64,000 nt of DNA from RYN-230 sp036509255 (GCA_036509255.1 DATCFY010000232.1:1-64000), one strand, 5' to 3'. Positions 25,726 through 34,753 are shown, numbered from the stretch's first letter. Numbers and translations are program-made. Notes: a model not told the origin generated them from the letters alone.

Positions 25726-27636
25726 ATGAATTGCCGCCGTGCCCGCCGCCATAGCCAGCGCATCAGGGGCGTCCCGCCGGGGGCGGCCCCTGTCGTGTTT
25801 CTCGGTATTGTCCTGGCCATGGCCCTGGCCGGCTGTGGTCAGCCTGGCGCGGCCCCAGCGGCCGGCGCCCATTCCGCCGCGGCGCCGTCCCGGGGCGGGA
25901 GGACCGCCACCAGGGCAGCGGCCACCGGGCCGGCCGCCACCGGGCTGGCCGCCACCGGGCTGGCCGCCACCGGGCCGGCCGCGGCCAGTAGGCCCGTGGC
26001 CAGTTCCGCCGGCCCGCACGTCTCGGCCCGGGTCGCCGCGATCGTCAGGTCGATGACACTGCCGCAGAAAGTCGGCCAGTTGCTGGTGCCGACGGTGCCC
26101 GGGCTCAGCGCGGCGGACGGCGGGACGGTCCTGGTCCGCCGCTACCACGTCGGCGGCGTCATCTACTTCGGCCAGAACATCCGCGACGCCGCCCAGGTCG
26201 CCGCCCTCTCCGCCGGACTCCAGCAGGCCGCCCGCGGCCAGCCGCCGCACCTGCCGCTGCTGATCGGCACCGACCAGGAGGGCGGGATCGTGTCCCGGCT
26301 GGCCGGGGTGACCACCGTCTTTCCCGGCCAGATGGCGGCCGGGGCCACCCGCGACCCGGCCCTGATCTCGGCGCAGGACCAGGCCACCGGGGCGGGCATG
26401 CGGGCGCTGGGCATCAACCTCGACTACGCGCCGGTCGCCGACGTGAACGTGGACCCGGCCAACCCGGTCATCGGGATCCGCTCGTTCGGGTCCCACCCGG
26501 CGCTGGTGGCTGACCTGACCGCCGCCGCCGTGGCCGGGTTCCACCAGGCCGGCGAGGCCACGGTGGCCAAGCACTTCCCCGGGCACGGAGACACCGACGT
26601 GGACAGCCACACCGGGCTGCCGGTCATCCACCACACGCTCCGCCAGTGGTGGGCGATCGACGCGCCACCGTTCCAGGCCGCGATCCGGGCCGGCGTGGAC
26701 GAGATCATGATCGGGCACATCGAGGTGCCGGCGCTCGACGACTCGGGCCAGCCCGCTTCGCTGTCCCGCAAGGTCGTCACCGGCCTGCTCCGGGACCGGC
26801 TCGGCTACCAGGGTGTGGTGGTCACCGACTCGCTGCAGATGGCCGGCGTGCTGCAGGGCCACACCCCGGCCCAGGTCGCGGTCCAGGCCGTCCGGGCCGG
26901 CTGCGACCAGCTGCTCATGCCGGGGGATCCCGGGGTGGCCTACCATGCCGTCTTGCGGGCGGTGCGGCGCGGCCGGATCAGCCTGGCCCAGCTCGACGCC
27001 TCGGTCGCCCGGGTGGTCAGCCTGAAGGTCGCCCGCGGATTGCTCAGCGAGCCGGCCGTCTCCCCGTCCGCGGTGGCGGGCCTTGAGAACACACCTCCGC
27101 AACGGGACCTATCGCAGCAACTGGCCAATCGCTCCATCACTGTGGTCGCGAATCAGTCACAGCCCCCCAGCGGCCCGAGGGGGAAAGACCGTTTGCTGCC
27201 TCTTCGAAGTAAGCGGGTCTACGTCGCCGGACCCGCAGCCGCCGGGCTCACCGCGGCCCTGCAGCCAGATCTGGCGGCCACCGGCGGGCGGATCGTCACG
27301 AGCCCGGCGGACGCCCAGGTGATCGTGGCGGCTATCCAGGACGCGGTCAGCGACCCAGCCCAGCAGCAGCTGGTGCGCGGGCTGGTCGCCGCGGGCACGC
27401 CCGTGGTCGTGCTGGCCACCGGGCTGCCCTACGACCTGGGCCTGTTCGCCGGGATGCGGGCGGCGGTGGCGAGCTACTCCGACAGTGTCGTGTCGCTGAG
27501 CGCGGCGGCCGCGGTGCTGACCGGTCGGCTGCGCCCGGTCGGCCAGCTGCCGGTGGCCATTCCCGCCGTGGCCGGGGGGACCGCGTTCCGGTACGGCACC
27601 GGTCTGTCGTACGGACGTGCGTTACCGGGCCATTGA
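25726..27636 (+). CDS. Glycoside hydrolase family 3 lipoprotein (NagZ-like)
   Basis: A 636-residue secreted lipoprotein: a basic N-terminus, a hydrophobic segment and the lipobox LAGC near residue 37. An Ala/Thr-rich linker with ATGLA/ATGPA repeats leads to a GH3 catalytic domain. Signature residues include KHFPGHGDTDVDSH (His-Asp dyad of NagZ-type enzymes) and the nucleophile Asp in VVTDSLQMAG. A C-terminal GH3_C-like domain follows. It probably releases beta-N-acetylglucosamine from peptidoglycan or chitin fragments outside the membrane. TAGTGT at 25711-25716 is a plausible -10 box. Confidence 0.9.
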   Translation: MNCRRARRHSQRIRGVPPGAAPVVFLGIVLAMALAGCGQPGAAPAAGAHSAAAPSRGGRTATRAAATGPAATGLAATGLAATGPAAASRPVASSAGPHVSARVAAIVRSMTLPQKVGQLLVPTVPGLSAADGGTVLVRRYHVGGVIYFGQNIRDAAQVAALSAGLQQAARGQPPHLPLLIGTDQEGGIVSRLAGVTTVFPGQMAAGATRDPALISAQDQATGAGMRALGINLDYAPVADVNVDPANPVIGIRSFGSHPALVADLTAAAVAGFHQAGEATVAKHFPGHGDTDVDSHTGLPVIHHTLRQWWAIDAPPFQAAIRAGVDEIMIGHIEVPALDDSGQPASLSRKVVTGLLRDRLGYQGVVVTDSLQMAGVLQGHTPAQVAVQAVRAGCDQLLMPGDPGVAYHAVLRAVRRGRISLAQLDASVARVVSLKVARGLLSEPAVSPSAVAGLENTPPQRDLSQQLANRSITVVANQSQPPSGPRGKDRLLPLRSKRVYVAGPAAAGLTAALQPDLAATGGRIVTSPADAQVIVAAIQDAVSDPAQQQLVRGLVAAGTPVVVLATGLPYDLGLFAGMRAAVASYSDSVVSLSAAAAVLTGRLRPVGQLPVAIPAVAGGTAFRYGTGLSYGRALPGH

Positions 27637-27670
27637 CTGGCGTTAGCCGGGGACGCTTACCATCGGGAGC

Positions 27671-28459
27671 GTGTTCGACCCCCAGCTGACCTCGCCTCCG
27701 GCTCGCCGGTCCGGCGTCGGCGCTCCCGCTCCGGCCGCGGGCGTGGATGAAGGATCGGGGCACTCAGGACTACCCCAGGCTTACATCCATGCCGGCGATC
27801 ACGCGGGAAGCGGCCGGCCGCCGCTGCGCGCGGTGATCGCGGACTGGGGCGGGGTGATGACCAACCCGATCATGGAGACCGTGCACGCCTGGATCACCGC
27901 GGACGAGATCGACTACGACAGCTACCGCGCGGTCATGAAGGCCTGGGTGTCCGGGGCGTACGGCGCGGCGGGTGAGGACAACCCGATCCACGGGCTGGAA
28001 CGCGGCGAGTTCGGCAACGAGGAGTTCGAGCGGCGGCTCGCCGCCGAGATCGTCCGCCGCGACGGCAGCCCGGTGCTGGCCGAAGGGCTGCTGGACCGGA
28101 TGTTCGCGGCCACCGTGCTCAGCGAGCCGATGCAGGACCTGCTCCGCCGGGTCCGCCAGGCGGGGCTGAAGACGGCCCTGCTCTCGAACTCGTGGGGCGT
28201 CACCGCCTACCCGGCCGACGTGCTCACCGAGCTCTTCGACGCGGTCGTCATCTCGGCTGAGGTCGGCATGCGCAAGCCGGAGGAGCGGATCTTCCGGCAC
28301 GCCACGGGCCTGCTCGGGCTGGACCCGGCCGAGTGCGTGTTCATCGACGACATCGAGGCCAACGTGCAGGCCGCCGAGGCCCTCGGGATGACCGGCGTGC
28401 TGCACACCGAGCCGGCCGCGACCGCGGCCCGGCTGGCCTCCCTGCTCGGCCTGCCGTAG
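27671..28459 (+). CDS. HAD-family hydrolase
   Basis: A 262-residue HAD protein resembling the N-terminal phosphatase domain of soluble epoxide hydrolase. Motif I is VIADWGGVMTNP, motif II LLSNSWG, motif III RKPEERIF and motif IV FIDDIEANV. The first 50 residues are not conserved. TACCAT at 27658-27663, seven nt before the GTG, indicates a leaderless transcript; TTGACT at 27633-27638 may be the -35 box. The substrate is unknown. Confidence 0.85.
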   Translation: MFDPQLTSPPARRSGVGAPAPAAGVDEGSGHSGLPQAYIHAGDHAGSGRPPLRAVIADWGGVMTNPIMETVHAWITADEIDYDSYRAVMKAWVSGAYGAAGEDNPIHGLERGEFGNEEFERRLAAEIVRRDGSPVLAEGLLDRMFAATVLSEPMQDLLRRVRQAGLKTALLSNSWGVTAYPADVLTELFDAVVISAEVGMRKPEERIFRHATGLLGLDPAECVFIDDIEANVQAAEALGMTGVLHTEPAATAARLASLLGLP

Positions 28460-28570
28460 CGGCGCTCTTGTCCAGGTCGGCACGGGCTTGCCCGTGGCAG
28501 CACGGGTCTCCTTAGTGACAGCACGGCAGACCCGCCGCACGCCAGGGGCTGGCTGTTCTAGCCTGGCTCC

Positions 28571-29005
28571 GTGGCCGAGCAGCCGAGCCCGATCCGCCTG
28601 ATTCCCCCCACCCCGGGACGATCGGCGAATATGCGCGCCAACCGGCGCACCGACACCAAGCCGGAGCTCGCGCTGCGCAGCGCCCTGCACCGGCAGGGTT
28701 ACCGGTTCCGCAAAGACCACCGGGTCGATCTGGACAGCGGCGCGCGGGTCCGGCCGGATATCGCGTTCACCGCGCGCCGGATCGCCGTGTTCGTGGACGG
28801 CTGTTTCTGGCACGTCTGCCCGCAGCACGGCCGGGACCCGGCCGTCAACGAGTCGTACTGGTCACCGAAGCTGCGCCGCAACGTCGAGCGCGACCGGGCC
28901 GCGGACGCGGCGCTGGCCGCGGCGGGCTGGCGGGTGGTCCGGGTGTGGGAGCATCAGTCCCTCGACGAGGCGGTGGCGATGGTAGTCGAGGTCCTCAACG
29001 CCTAA
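28571..29005 (+). CDS. vsr: Very short patch repair endonuclease
   Basis: A 144-residue Vsr-family nuclease that nicks DNA at T:G mismatches made by deamination of 5-methylcytosine. Visible elements are the NRRTDTKPELALRSALHRQG helix, RPDIAFTARRIAVFVDGCFWHVCPQHG with the metal Asp and zinc ligands, and WRVVRVWEHQ. The partner cytosine methyltransferase that usually sits next to vsr is absent from the window. A TAGCCT box at 28559-28564 lies 6 nt before the GTG, so the gene is probably leaderless. Confidence 0.92.
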   Translation: MAEQPSPIRLIPPTPGRSANMRANRRTDTKPELALRSALHRQGYRFRKDHRVDLDSGARVRPDIAFTARRIAVFVDGCFWHVCPQHGRDPAVNESYWSPKLRRNVERDRAADAALAAAGWRVVRVWEHQSLDEAVAMVVEVLNA

Positions 29006-29060
29006 CTCTGCTGGTCCAACTGGGCTGGTTCGGCTCTGCCTGCACAACCAGGGGGAAGTC

Positions 29061-29576
29061 ATGCGCGTATACCTGCCGGCCACCCTGCCGGCCCTGGCCG
29101 GCGTGCTGAGCGCCGCCGAGATCGGCCCCGCCCCCGTGCAGGCGTTCACCGTGACCCCCGCGCTGCGCGAGTGGTACGCCAGCGCGGACCTCGAGGAGCT
29201 TGAGTACGCGGCGTTGACGCACGCCGCCCGGGCCTCGCTGCGGCTGCTGCGGGCTGATCCGGACGCCCCGCGCCGCCGGGTGGTGCTGGCCGCTGACGTG
29301 CCCGACGAGCAGGCCGGCCGGGGCGGAGGGTCCGGCGGCGGCTTCGACGAGCCGACGCTGGTGCTGCTGTCCGCGCCGGTCCCGCTGGCCCGGGTGGTCG
29401 CCGGGCACGTGGACGACCTCGGGGCTGTCGCGGACGTCGGCCAGGCGGTGGCGGCGCTGGCCGCCGCTGATGCCGGGGACGACGACGCCCAGTTCCTGGT
29501 GGACGGGGCGGAAGGGCACGAGCTGATGTGGTACGCGACCCAGGAACTCGCCGACCTGGCGGATCAAGTGGACTAA
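29061..29576 (+). CDS. DUF6912 family protein
   Basis: A 171-residue actinobacterial protein of unknown function (MRVYLPATLPAL start, LREWYASADLEELEYAAL, and a C-terminal HELMWYATQELADL). No catalytic motif is evident. A CAGGGGGA sequence precedes the ATG. Similar proteins occur widely as single-copy genes in actinomycetes. Confidence 0.78.
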   Translation: MRVYLPATLPALAGVLSAAEIGPAPVQAFTVTPALREWYASADLEELEYAALTHAARASLRLLRADPDAPRRRVVLAADVPDEQAGRGGGSGGGFDEPTLVLLSAPVPLARVVAGHVDDLGAVADVGQAVAALAAADAGDDDAQFLVDGAEGHELMWYATQELADLADQVD

Positions 29577-29656
29577 AGGGTGGGCGGGACGGGGCACGAG
29601 ACGGAGCGTGGCACGATGGGCGCACCGCTAGTGATGAGAAGTTCTGGGAGACCCTC

Positions 29657-31285
29657 ATGGACGCCGTCAGCAACGTTCCGCCGCCGGTCAACGAGCCGGT
29701 CCGGGCCTACGCGCCGGGCAGCGCCGAGCGCGCCGCCGTCGAAGCCAAGATCAAGGAGCTGGCCGCCAGCCCCGTTGAGCTGACCATGAACGTGGGCGGC
29801 CAGCAGCGGATGGGCGGTGGTGACCGGATCGCCGTGGTCGAGCCGCATAACCATGCGCACGTGCTCGGCCACCTGGGCAGCGCGACCGATGCGGATGTGG
29901 CCGCCGCGGTCCAGGCGGCGGCCGCCGCCGCGCCGGCCTGGCAGGCCCTGTCCTTCGACGACCGGGCCGCCGTGTTCCTCAAGGCCGCCGAGCTGCTGGC
30001 CGGGCCGTGGCGGGCCACGATCAACGCGGCCACGATCCTGGGCCAGTCCAAGTCCGTCTACCAGGCCGAGATCGACGCGGCCTGCGAACTGATCGACTTC
30101 TGGCGCTATAACGTGCACTTCGCCCGGCGGCTGCTGGCCGAGCAGCCGTCGTCGGTCACGGGTGAGTGGGACCGGCTGGAGTACCGCCCGCTCGAGGGGT
30201 TCGTGCTGGCCATCACCCCGTTCAACTTCACCTCGATCGCCGCGAACCTGCCCACCGCCCCGGCCCTGCTCGGCAACACGGTGCTGTGGAAGCCGTCCCC
30301 GACCCAGCAGTTCTCGGCGCACTACACGATGCGGCTGCTGGAGGCGGCCGGGCTGCCTCCCGGCGTGATCAACCTGGTCACCGGCGACGGCCAGGCCGTG
30401 TCCGAGGTAGCGCTCCCGCACCCGGACCTGGCCGGCATCCACTTCACCGGCTCCACCGGCACGTTCCAGCACCTGTGGCGCACCGTGGGCGAGAACATCG
30501 CGCAGTACCGCGGCTACCCGCGGCTGGTCGGCGAGACCGGCGGCAAGAACTTCGTGATCGCGCACCCCTCGGCCGACCCGGACGTGCTGACCGTGGCGCT
30601 GATCCGCGGCGCGTTCGAGTACCAGGGCCAGAAGTGCTCGGCCGCCTCCCGCGCGTACATCCCCCGGTCGGTCTGGGACCGCATGCGCGATGACTTCCTG
30701 GCCCAGGTAGACGGGCTGACCGTGGGCGATGTCGCTGCTGACCTGTCCCATTTCATGGGCGCGGTCATCGACGCCCGGGCGTTCCACCGGCTGTCCGACG
30801 CGCTGGCCCGGGCCCGGTCCCGCCCATCGATCGAGGTGCTGGCCGGCGGCGACGCGGACGGCTCCCAAGGGTACTTCGTCCGGCCGACGGTGCTGGAATG
30901 CAGCGATCCGGAGGACGAGGTGTTCCGGACCGAGTACTTCGGCCCGATCCTGGCCGTGCACGTGTTCGAGGACGCGCGGTACGAGGACGTCATGCTCCAG
31001 GCCGCGAACGTCGCCCCGTACGCGCTGACCGGCTCGATCATCGCCCAGGACCGGACCGCGATCGCCGCCGCCACCGGGGCACTGCGCTTCGCGGCGGGCA
31101 ACTTCTACATCAACGACAAGCCCACCGGCGCCGTGGTGGGGCGGCAGCCGTTCGGCGGAGCGCGGGCCAGCGGCACCAATGACAAGGCGGGCTCGATCTT
31201 CAACCTCACCCGCTGGGTCAACGCGCGGGCCATGAAGGAACTGTTCGCGCCGCCGACCGACTATCGCTACCCGCACATGGGCTGA
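29657..31285 (+). CDS. pruA: L-glutamate gamma-semialdehyde dehydrogenase
   Basis: A 542-residue aldehyde dehydrogenase of the 1-pyrroline-5-carboxylate dehydrogenase type. Catalytic Cys lies in YQGQKCSAASRAYI and the general base Glu in VGETGGKNF; ITPFNFTSIAANLPT and TGSIIAQDR are family-typical. It oxidises glutamate semialdehyde to glutamate with NAD+, the second step of proline catabolism. The ATG at 29657 (MDAVSNVPPPVNEPV) matches the family start. Proline dehydrogenase is not adjacent; the giant NAD-glutamate dehydrogenase lies 5.7 kb downstream. Confidence 0.95.
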   Translation: MDAVSNVPPPVNEPVRAYAPGSAERAAVEAKIKELAASPVELTMNVGGQQRMGGGDRIAVVEPHNHAHVLGHLGSATDADVAAAVQAAAAAAPAWQALSFDDRAAVFLKAAELLAGPWRATINAATILGQSKSVYQAEIDAACELIDFWRYNVHFARRLLAEQPSSVTGEWDRLEYRPLEGFVLAITPFNFTSIAANLPTAPALLGNTVLWKPSPTQQFSAHYTMRLLEAAGLPPGVINLVTGDGQAVSEVALPHPDLAGIHFTGSTGTFQHLWRTVGENIAQYRGYPRLVGETGGKNFVIAHPSADPDVLTVALIRGAFEYQGQKCSAASRAYIPRSVWDRMRDDFLAQVDGLTVGDVAADLSHFMGAVIDARAFHRLSDALARARSRPSIEVLAGGDADGSQGYFVRPTVLECSDPEDEVFRTEYFGPILAVHVFEDARYEDVMLQAANVAPYALTGSIIAQDRTAIAAATGALRFAAGNFYINDKPTGAVVGRQPFGGARASGTNDKAGSIFNLTRWVNARAMKELFAPPTDYRYPHMG

Positions 31286-31325
31286 CGGGGTATCCGCTAT
31301 TAAGACCAGGAGGGGTAACGGGGAG

Positions 31326-31502
31326 ATGACCGCAGCAGAGCACTACCGGGAAGCTGAGCGGCTGCTCGGCGAGGCTGCCGTGGCCCACGCCACCAACCCG
31401 CTCGGTGCAGCGTCCAAGTACCTGGTCGCGGCGGCCCAGGTGCATGCCACGCTCGCCACCGCCAGCGTGACGGCTCCGGACCGGATTTCCCCGGTGCGTT
31501 AG
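31326..31502 (+). CDS. Small protein, 58 residues
   Basis: A short ORF beginning MTAAEHYREAERLLGEAA and continuing with AQVHATLATASV. It has a strong AGGAGGGG sequence upstream and lies 40 bp after pruA. Short Ala/Glu/His-rich helical proteins with this AEHY..AE.LL...AQVHATLA pattern are frequent in actinobacteria and their phages. Function is unknown. Confidence 0.6.
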   Translation: MTAAEHYREAERLLGEAAVAHATNPLGAASKYLVAAAQVHATLATASVTAPDRISPVR

Positions 31503-31565
31503 CCGCCTGCCCGGCCCGGTTTTGCCGTGCGGCCAGAGCCTGCTGGCGGGGCTGACCCTTCCACG

Positions 31566-31907
31566 ATGAACAAGCAAGACCTGGTGGAGGCCGTGGTCCG
31601 GGCCGGCGGTGTGCCGTTGGACCGGCTCAACAAGGACGAGCTGCTGCGGCTGGCCCGGCTGCTCGGGATCCGGTTGCTGACGCTGGAAGCCCGGGTGGTC
31701 GTCCACGGCGACGATCGTGGCGACGCCGGGTCCAGCCCGCTTCTCCTGGCGCCGGTCCCGGCCGGCCGGGTCCCGCCCGTCCCGGCCCGGCCCGCCCGCC
31801 CGGAACTCGCTGGGCCCGGAGCTGGCCAGCTGGCCCTCGCGGTGCGGCTGGTCGAGCAGGGGGCCGACACGCTCGAGCGGACCCGGCGGTCCCAGTACCG
31901 AGGTTGA
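31566..31907 (+). CDS. Unknown protein with SAP/HeH-like N-terminal helix pair
   Basis: A 113-residue ORF starting at ATG 31566. Residues 3-38 (QDLVEAVVRAGGVPLDRLNKDELLRLARLLGIRL) look like a helix-extended-helix or SAP-type nucleic-acid-binding motif. The middle is Pro/Arg/Val-rich. No further family assignment is possible. The stop overlaps the extended frame of the next gene. Confidence 0.5.
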   Translation: MNKQDLVEAVVRAGGVPLDRLNKDELLRLARLLGIRLLTLEARVVVHGDDRGDAGSSPLLLAPVPAGRVPPVPARPARPELAGPGAGQLALAVRLVEQGADTLERTRRSQYRG

Positions 31908-31945
31908 TCGGGTCTACGACGGGCCTGCCCAGGCATAGGCTGGCG

Positions 31946-32758
31946 ATGCCCGCCGCGAGGGGGATGCCAACCCCGGAGGTCCTCATTTACCGCCTGGTCT
32001 TGTGGAACATTGATCTGACCCTGATGGACGTCGGCCGGATCACCCGCGAGGCGTACGCCGTGGCGTTCCGCCGGGCCACCGGGCGGTCACTGAGACAGCT
32101 GCCGCAGCTGCCCGGGCGGATGGAATCAGAGATCTTCTTCGACGCGCTCGCGCTGAACGAGGCCGGTCCGGGCGCAGCCGCGGGGGCTGGCCCGGGCGGG
32201 GTTGACGGGGGAGCCGGGGCGACCGGCCTGGGCGGTGAGGAACTGCTGGCCCGGTTCAGCTTCGAGCTGGCCAACGCGTTCGCGGCCCGCCGCGACCTGC
32301 TGCGGGAGCAGGGACGGTTGCTGCCCGGCGCCGCTGAGGCGGTGGCCGAGGTGGGAGCCCGGCACGGGGTGGTGCAGACCGTGCTGACCGGCACGATCAA
32401 GCCGAACGCGATCGAGAAGCTGCGTGCTTTCGGCCTTGAGCAGTTCTTCGACCTTGAGATCGGCGGGTACGGGTCGCAGGTGTACCCGAAGGGCGCCCAG
32501 CTGATGATGACCCGCAGCCGGGCGGCCGACAAGTACGGCACCCGGTTCGACGAGGACGCCACCGTCTACATCGCCGATTCCACTCGTGACGTGGAGGCCG
32601 CCAGCACCGGCGGAGCGCGGTGCCTGGCCGTCGCTACCGGCCGCTCCACCGTGAGCGAGCTGCGGAAGGCCGGGGCCGACGTGGTCTTCGACGATCTGTC
32701 CAGCACCGCGGCCGTGGTGCACGCGGTAGACCGGCTGACGCTGGCCGTCGCGGGCTGA
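31946..32758 (+). CDS. HAD-like protein with Asn at the nucleophile position
   Basis: A 270-residue HAD-fold protein. Motif I reads LVLWNIDLTLMD: Asn21 replaces the nucleophile Asp of DxDxT, while Asp23 is present. Other motifs are VLTGTIK (II) and YIADSTRDVEAA (IV). An insert rich in Gly/Ala lies in the cap. Without the nucleophile it probably does not form the phospho-Asp intermediate. A TAGGCT box at 31936-31941 precedes the ATG at 31946; ATG 31964 is an alternative start. Confidence 0.78.
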   Translation: MPAARGMPTPEVLIYRLVLWNIDLTLMDVGRITREAYAVAFRRATGRSLRQLPQLPGRMESEIFFDALALNEAGPGAAAGAGPGGVDGGAGATGLGGEELLARFSFELANAFAARRDLLREQGRLLPGAAEAVAEVGARHGVVQTVLTGTIKPNAIEKLRAFGLEQFFDLEIGGYGSQVYPKGAQLMMTRSRAADKYGTRFDEDATVYIADSTRDVEAASTGGARCLAVATGRSTVSELRKAGADVVFDDLSSTAAVVHAVDRLTLAVAG

Positions 32759-32851
32759 GGCTCGCCGGGGGGGCGGTCCGCGCCTGGCTGGGCGGGTCTG
32801 CGCCGGGCCGGGGCCGCTCTGGGCGGGCGGGATCGGCCGGGATTCGGCCGA

Positions 32852-32931
32852 GTGGCGCTGGAGCCGGGTGGCGCTGGAGCCGGGTGGTGCCGGGGCCGGG
32901 TGGTGCCGGGGCCGGGCGGTGCCGGGCGGCG
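32852..32931 (+). repeat. Five 16-bp tandem repeats before chrA
   Basis: Unit gtggcgctggagccgg starts at 32852 and 32868, then gtggtgccggggccgg at 32884 and 32900, and a degenerate fifth copy at 32916. The array ends exactly at the TAAGGT -10 box of chrA. Confidence 0.75.
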
Positions 32932-32943
32932 TAAGGTGGCCGC

Positions 32944-34245
32944 GTGCCCGAGCAGACCGCCGGGGAGCCGCCCTCTGCCGGAACGCCGCCCGTCCCGCTG
33001 ATCACGATCATCCGTGAGTGGGGCCGGATCGGTTGCCTCGGGTTCGGCGGCCCGCCAGCGCACATCGCGTTGCTGCGCCGGCTGTGCGTGGAGGACCGGC
33101 AGTGGCTGCCGCCCGGCGACTTCGAGGACGGTCTGGCCGCCTGCAACCTGCTGCCCGGACCGGCTTCGACTCAGCTGGCCATCTTCTGCGCCTGGCGCCT
33201 GCGCGGGCCAGCCGGGGCGATCCTCGGCGGAATCTGCTTCATCGTGCCCGGCCTGGTGATCATCCTCGGGCTCGCGGCCCTGTTCCTGGCCCCCCGGCCA
33301 CCGGGCTGGATCAGCGGCGTCGCGGCCGGGGCGGGCGCGGCCGTGCCCGCGGTGGCCGTGGCCGCCGCGGCGGGCCTCCTCCCGGCCAGCTGGCGGCGGG
33401 CAGGTAACTCCCGGGCGGGTGGCTTCCAGGCGGCTGACCTGGGGGCCGGGGCCCCCGGGGCCCCCGGGGATCCCCCGGCGGGGGAGAGCCAACCGGGGAA
33501 CCGTGCCGCACACGGCCGCTGGATCGGCTACCTGGTGGCCGGCGGGGTGGCCGCCGCGACCGTCGGTCCGTGGCTGGTGCTCGTCCTCGCGGCCTGCGGG
33601 CTAATCGAGGTTGCGGTGCGCACCTCGCGCGGGCGCGGGCCGCGCAGCGAACCCAGGCCTTCCGGGCTGCCCGCGGCCATGCTGCCGCTAGCCGCCGCGG
33701 TGCCGGCCGCGGCTGGCCTGCTCGCGGTGGCCTGGGAGGGTTTCAAGGTGGGTGCCCTCTCCTACGGGGGCGGCTTCGTGATCATCCCGCTGATGCAGCA
33801 TGACGCGGTGCACACCTACCACTGGATGACCGCGGGCCAGTTCCTCAGCGCGGTCGCACTCGGCCAGGTCACTCCCGGCCCAGTGGTGCAGACTGTCGCG
33901 GTGGTCGGGTACGCGGCGGCTGGCCTGGGCGGCGGTCTGCTCGCCGCGCTGGTCGCCTTCGCTCCCTCGTTCCTGTTCGTGCTCGGCGGCGGCCGGTACT
34001 TCGACCGGCTCCGATCCAGCGCGGCCGTGCAGGCCTTCCTGACCGGAGCCGGGCCGGCCGCCATCGGTGCCATCGCCGGGGCCGCGATCCCGCTGGCCCT
34101 CGGCCTCATGCATCTGTGGCAGGTCGGCGTGCTCGCGCTCGCGGCGGCCTGGCTGCTCGGCGTGCGGCGTGGCGTGGTGAGCGCGATTGTGGGAGCCGCG
34201 GGGCTCGGGCTGCTGGCGTTCGCCGCCGGGGCGCCCGTGGGGTGA
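32944..34245 (+). CDS. chrA: Chromate transporter family protein
   Basis: A 433-residue fusion of two CHR domains, the usual long-chain ChrA layout, with about 10-12 membrane helices. The first domain has the FGGPPAHIALLRR and NLLPGPASTQLAIF motifs; the second has GALSYGGGFVIIPLMQ and ALGQVTPGPVVQTV. A Gly/Pro-rich linker joins them. The family exports chromate by proton exchange, though many homologues have untested substrates. The GTG at 32944 is 6 nt after TAAGGT (32932-32937), hence leaderless. Confidence 0.9.
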   Translation: MPEQTAGEPPSAGTPPVPLITIIREWGRIGCLGFGGPPAHIALLRRLCVEDRQWLPPGDFEDGLAACNLLPGPASTQLAIFCAWRLRGPAGAILGGICFIVPGLVIILGLAALFLAPRPPGWISGVAAGAGAAVPAVAVAAAAGLLPASWRRAGNSRAGGFQAADLGAGAPGAPGDPPAGESQPGNRAAHGRWIGYLVAGGVAAATVGPWLVLVLAACGLIEVAVRTSRGRGPRSEPRPSGLPAAMLPLAAAVPAAAGLLAVAWEGFKVGALSYGGGFVIIPLMQHDAVHTYHWMTAGQFLSAVALGQVTPGPVVQTVAVVGYAAAGLGGGLLAALVAFAPSFLFVLGGGRYFDRLRSSAAVQAFLTGAGPAAIGAIAGAAIPLALGLMHLWQVGVLALAAAWLLGVRRGVVSAIVGAAGLGLLAFAAGAPVG

Positions 34246-34307
34246 GCGAGACGGCGGGGTGAGCAGGACAGCCCGGACAGCGGCGTGGGTCAGCGCTGCC
34301 CGCGTGA

Positions 34308-34753
34308 TCACCAGCTCCCGCCGCTGCCTCCCCCGACCATCCCGCCGCCCATCCCGCCGAAGCCGCCCCCGTATCCGCTCTCGTAGCCCGCGTAGGCGGC
34401 GGCGGCCGTCGCGCGATGCTGCACCGGGGGTGGCGGCGCGTAAGAGCTGATGGCGGCCTGGTCCGGGGCCCCGTCCGGGCTGGACACGCGGATGCCGCTG
34501 ATCGGGAACTCCCGGTCCTGGCCGGCGTTGACCGGCTGCAGGTACGGCAGGTCGCGCTAGATGCCGTGGCGGCGGTCGGCCCCGAAGTCGTAGCGGATTG
34601 TTCCTGGATCTGTACCGAGCCGCCGGGCTCGATCACGGCGCTGACCGCATACGACGTGATGTGCTCGGTTCCCGCCTGGGCCGGCGCGGCTAATCCGGGG
34701 GCCAGGCCCAGCGTGCAGCAGCCGCTCAGGACGGCCAGGCTGGCCGCCGCCAC
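34308..34753 (-). pseudogene. DUF2207 membrane protein, decayed
   Basis: From GTG 34753 the frame reads a signal sequence (LAVLSGCCTLGLAPGLAAPAQAG) and the start of a DUF2207 domain (ITSYAVSAVIEPGGSVQIQEQ). Homology then continues in another frame as IRYDFGADRRHGI, a TAG, and RDLPYLQPVNAGQDREFPISGIRV. It jumps directly to the Gly-rich family C-terminus (GGGFGGMGGGMVGGGSGGSW, stop at 34308). The gene has a frameshift, a nonsense codon and a deletion of several hundred codons. Confidence 0.72.

Noticed and set aside
29573..31276. 567-codon minus-strand frame
   Set aside because: Antisense to pruA, whose catalytic motifs are intact; no family match.
32942..34245. Assigning chromate resistance as certain
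   Set aside because: CHR-domain proteins of actinobacteria are often untested and no chromate regulator lies nearby; only the family name is supported.
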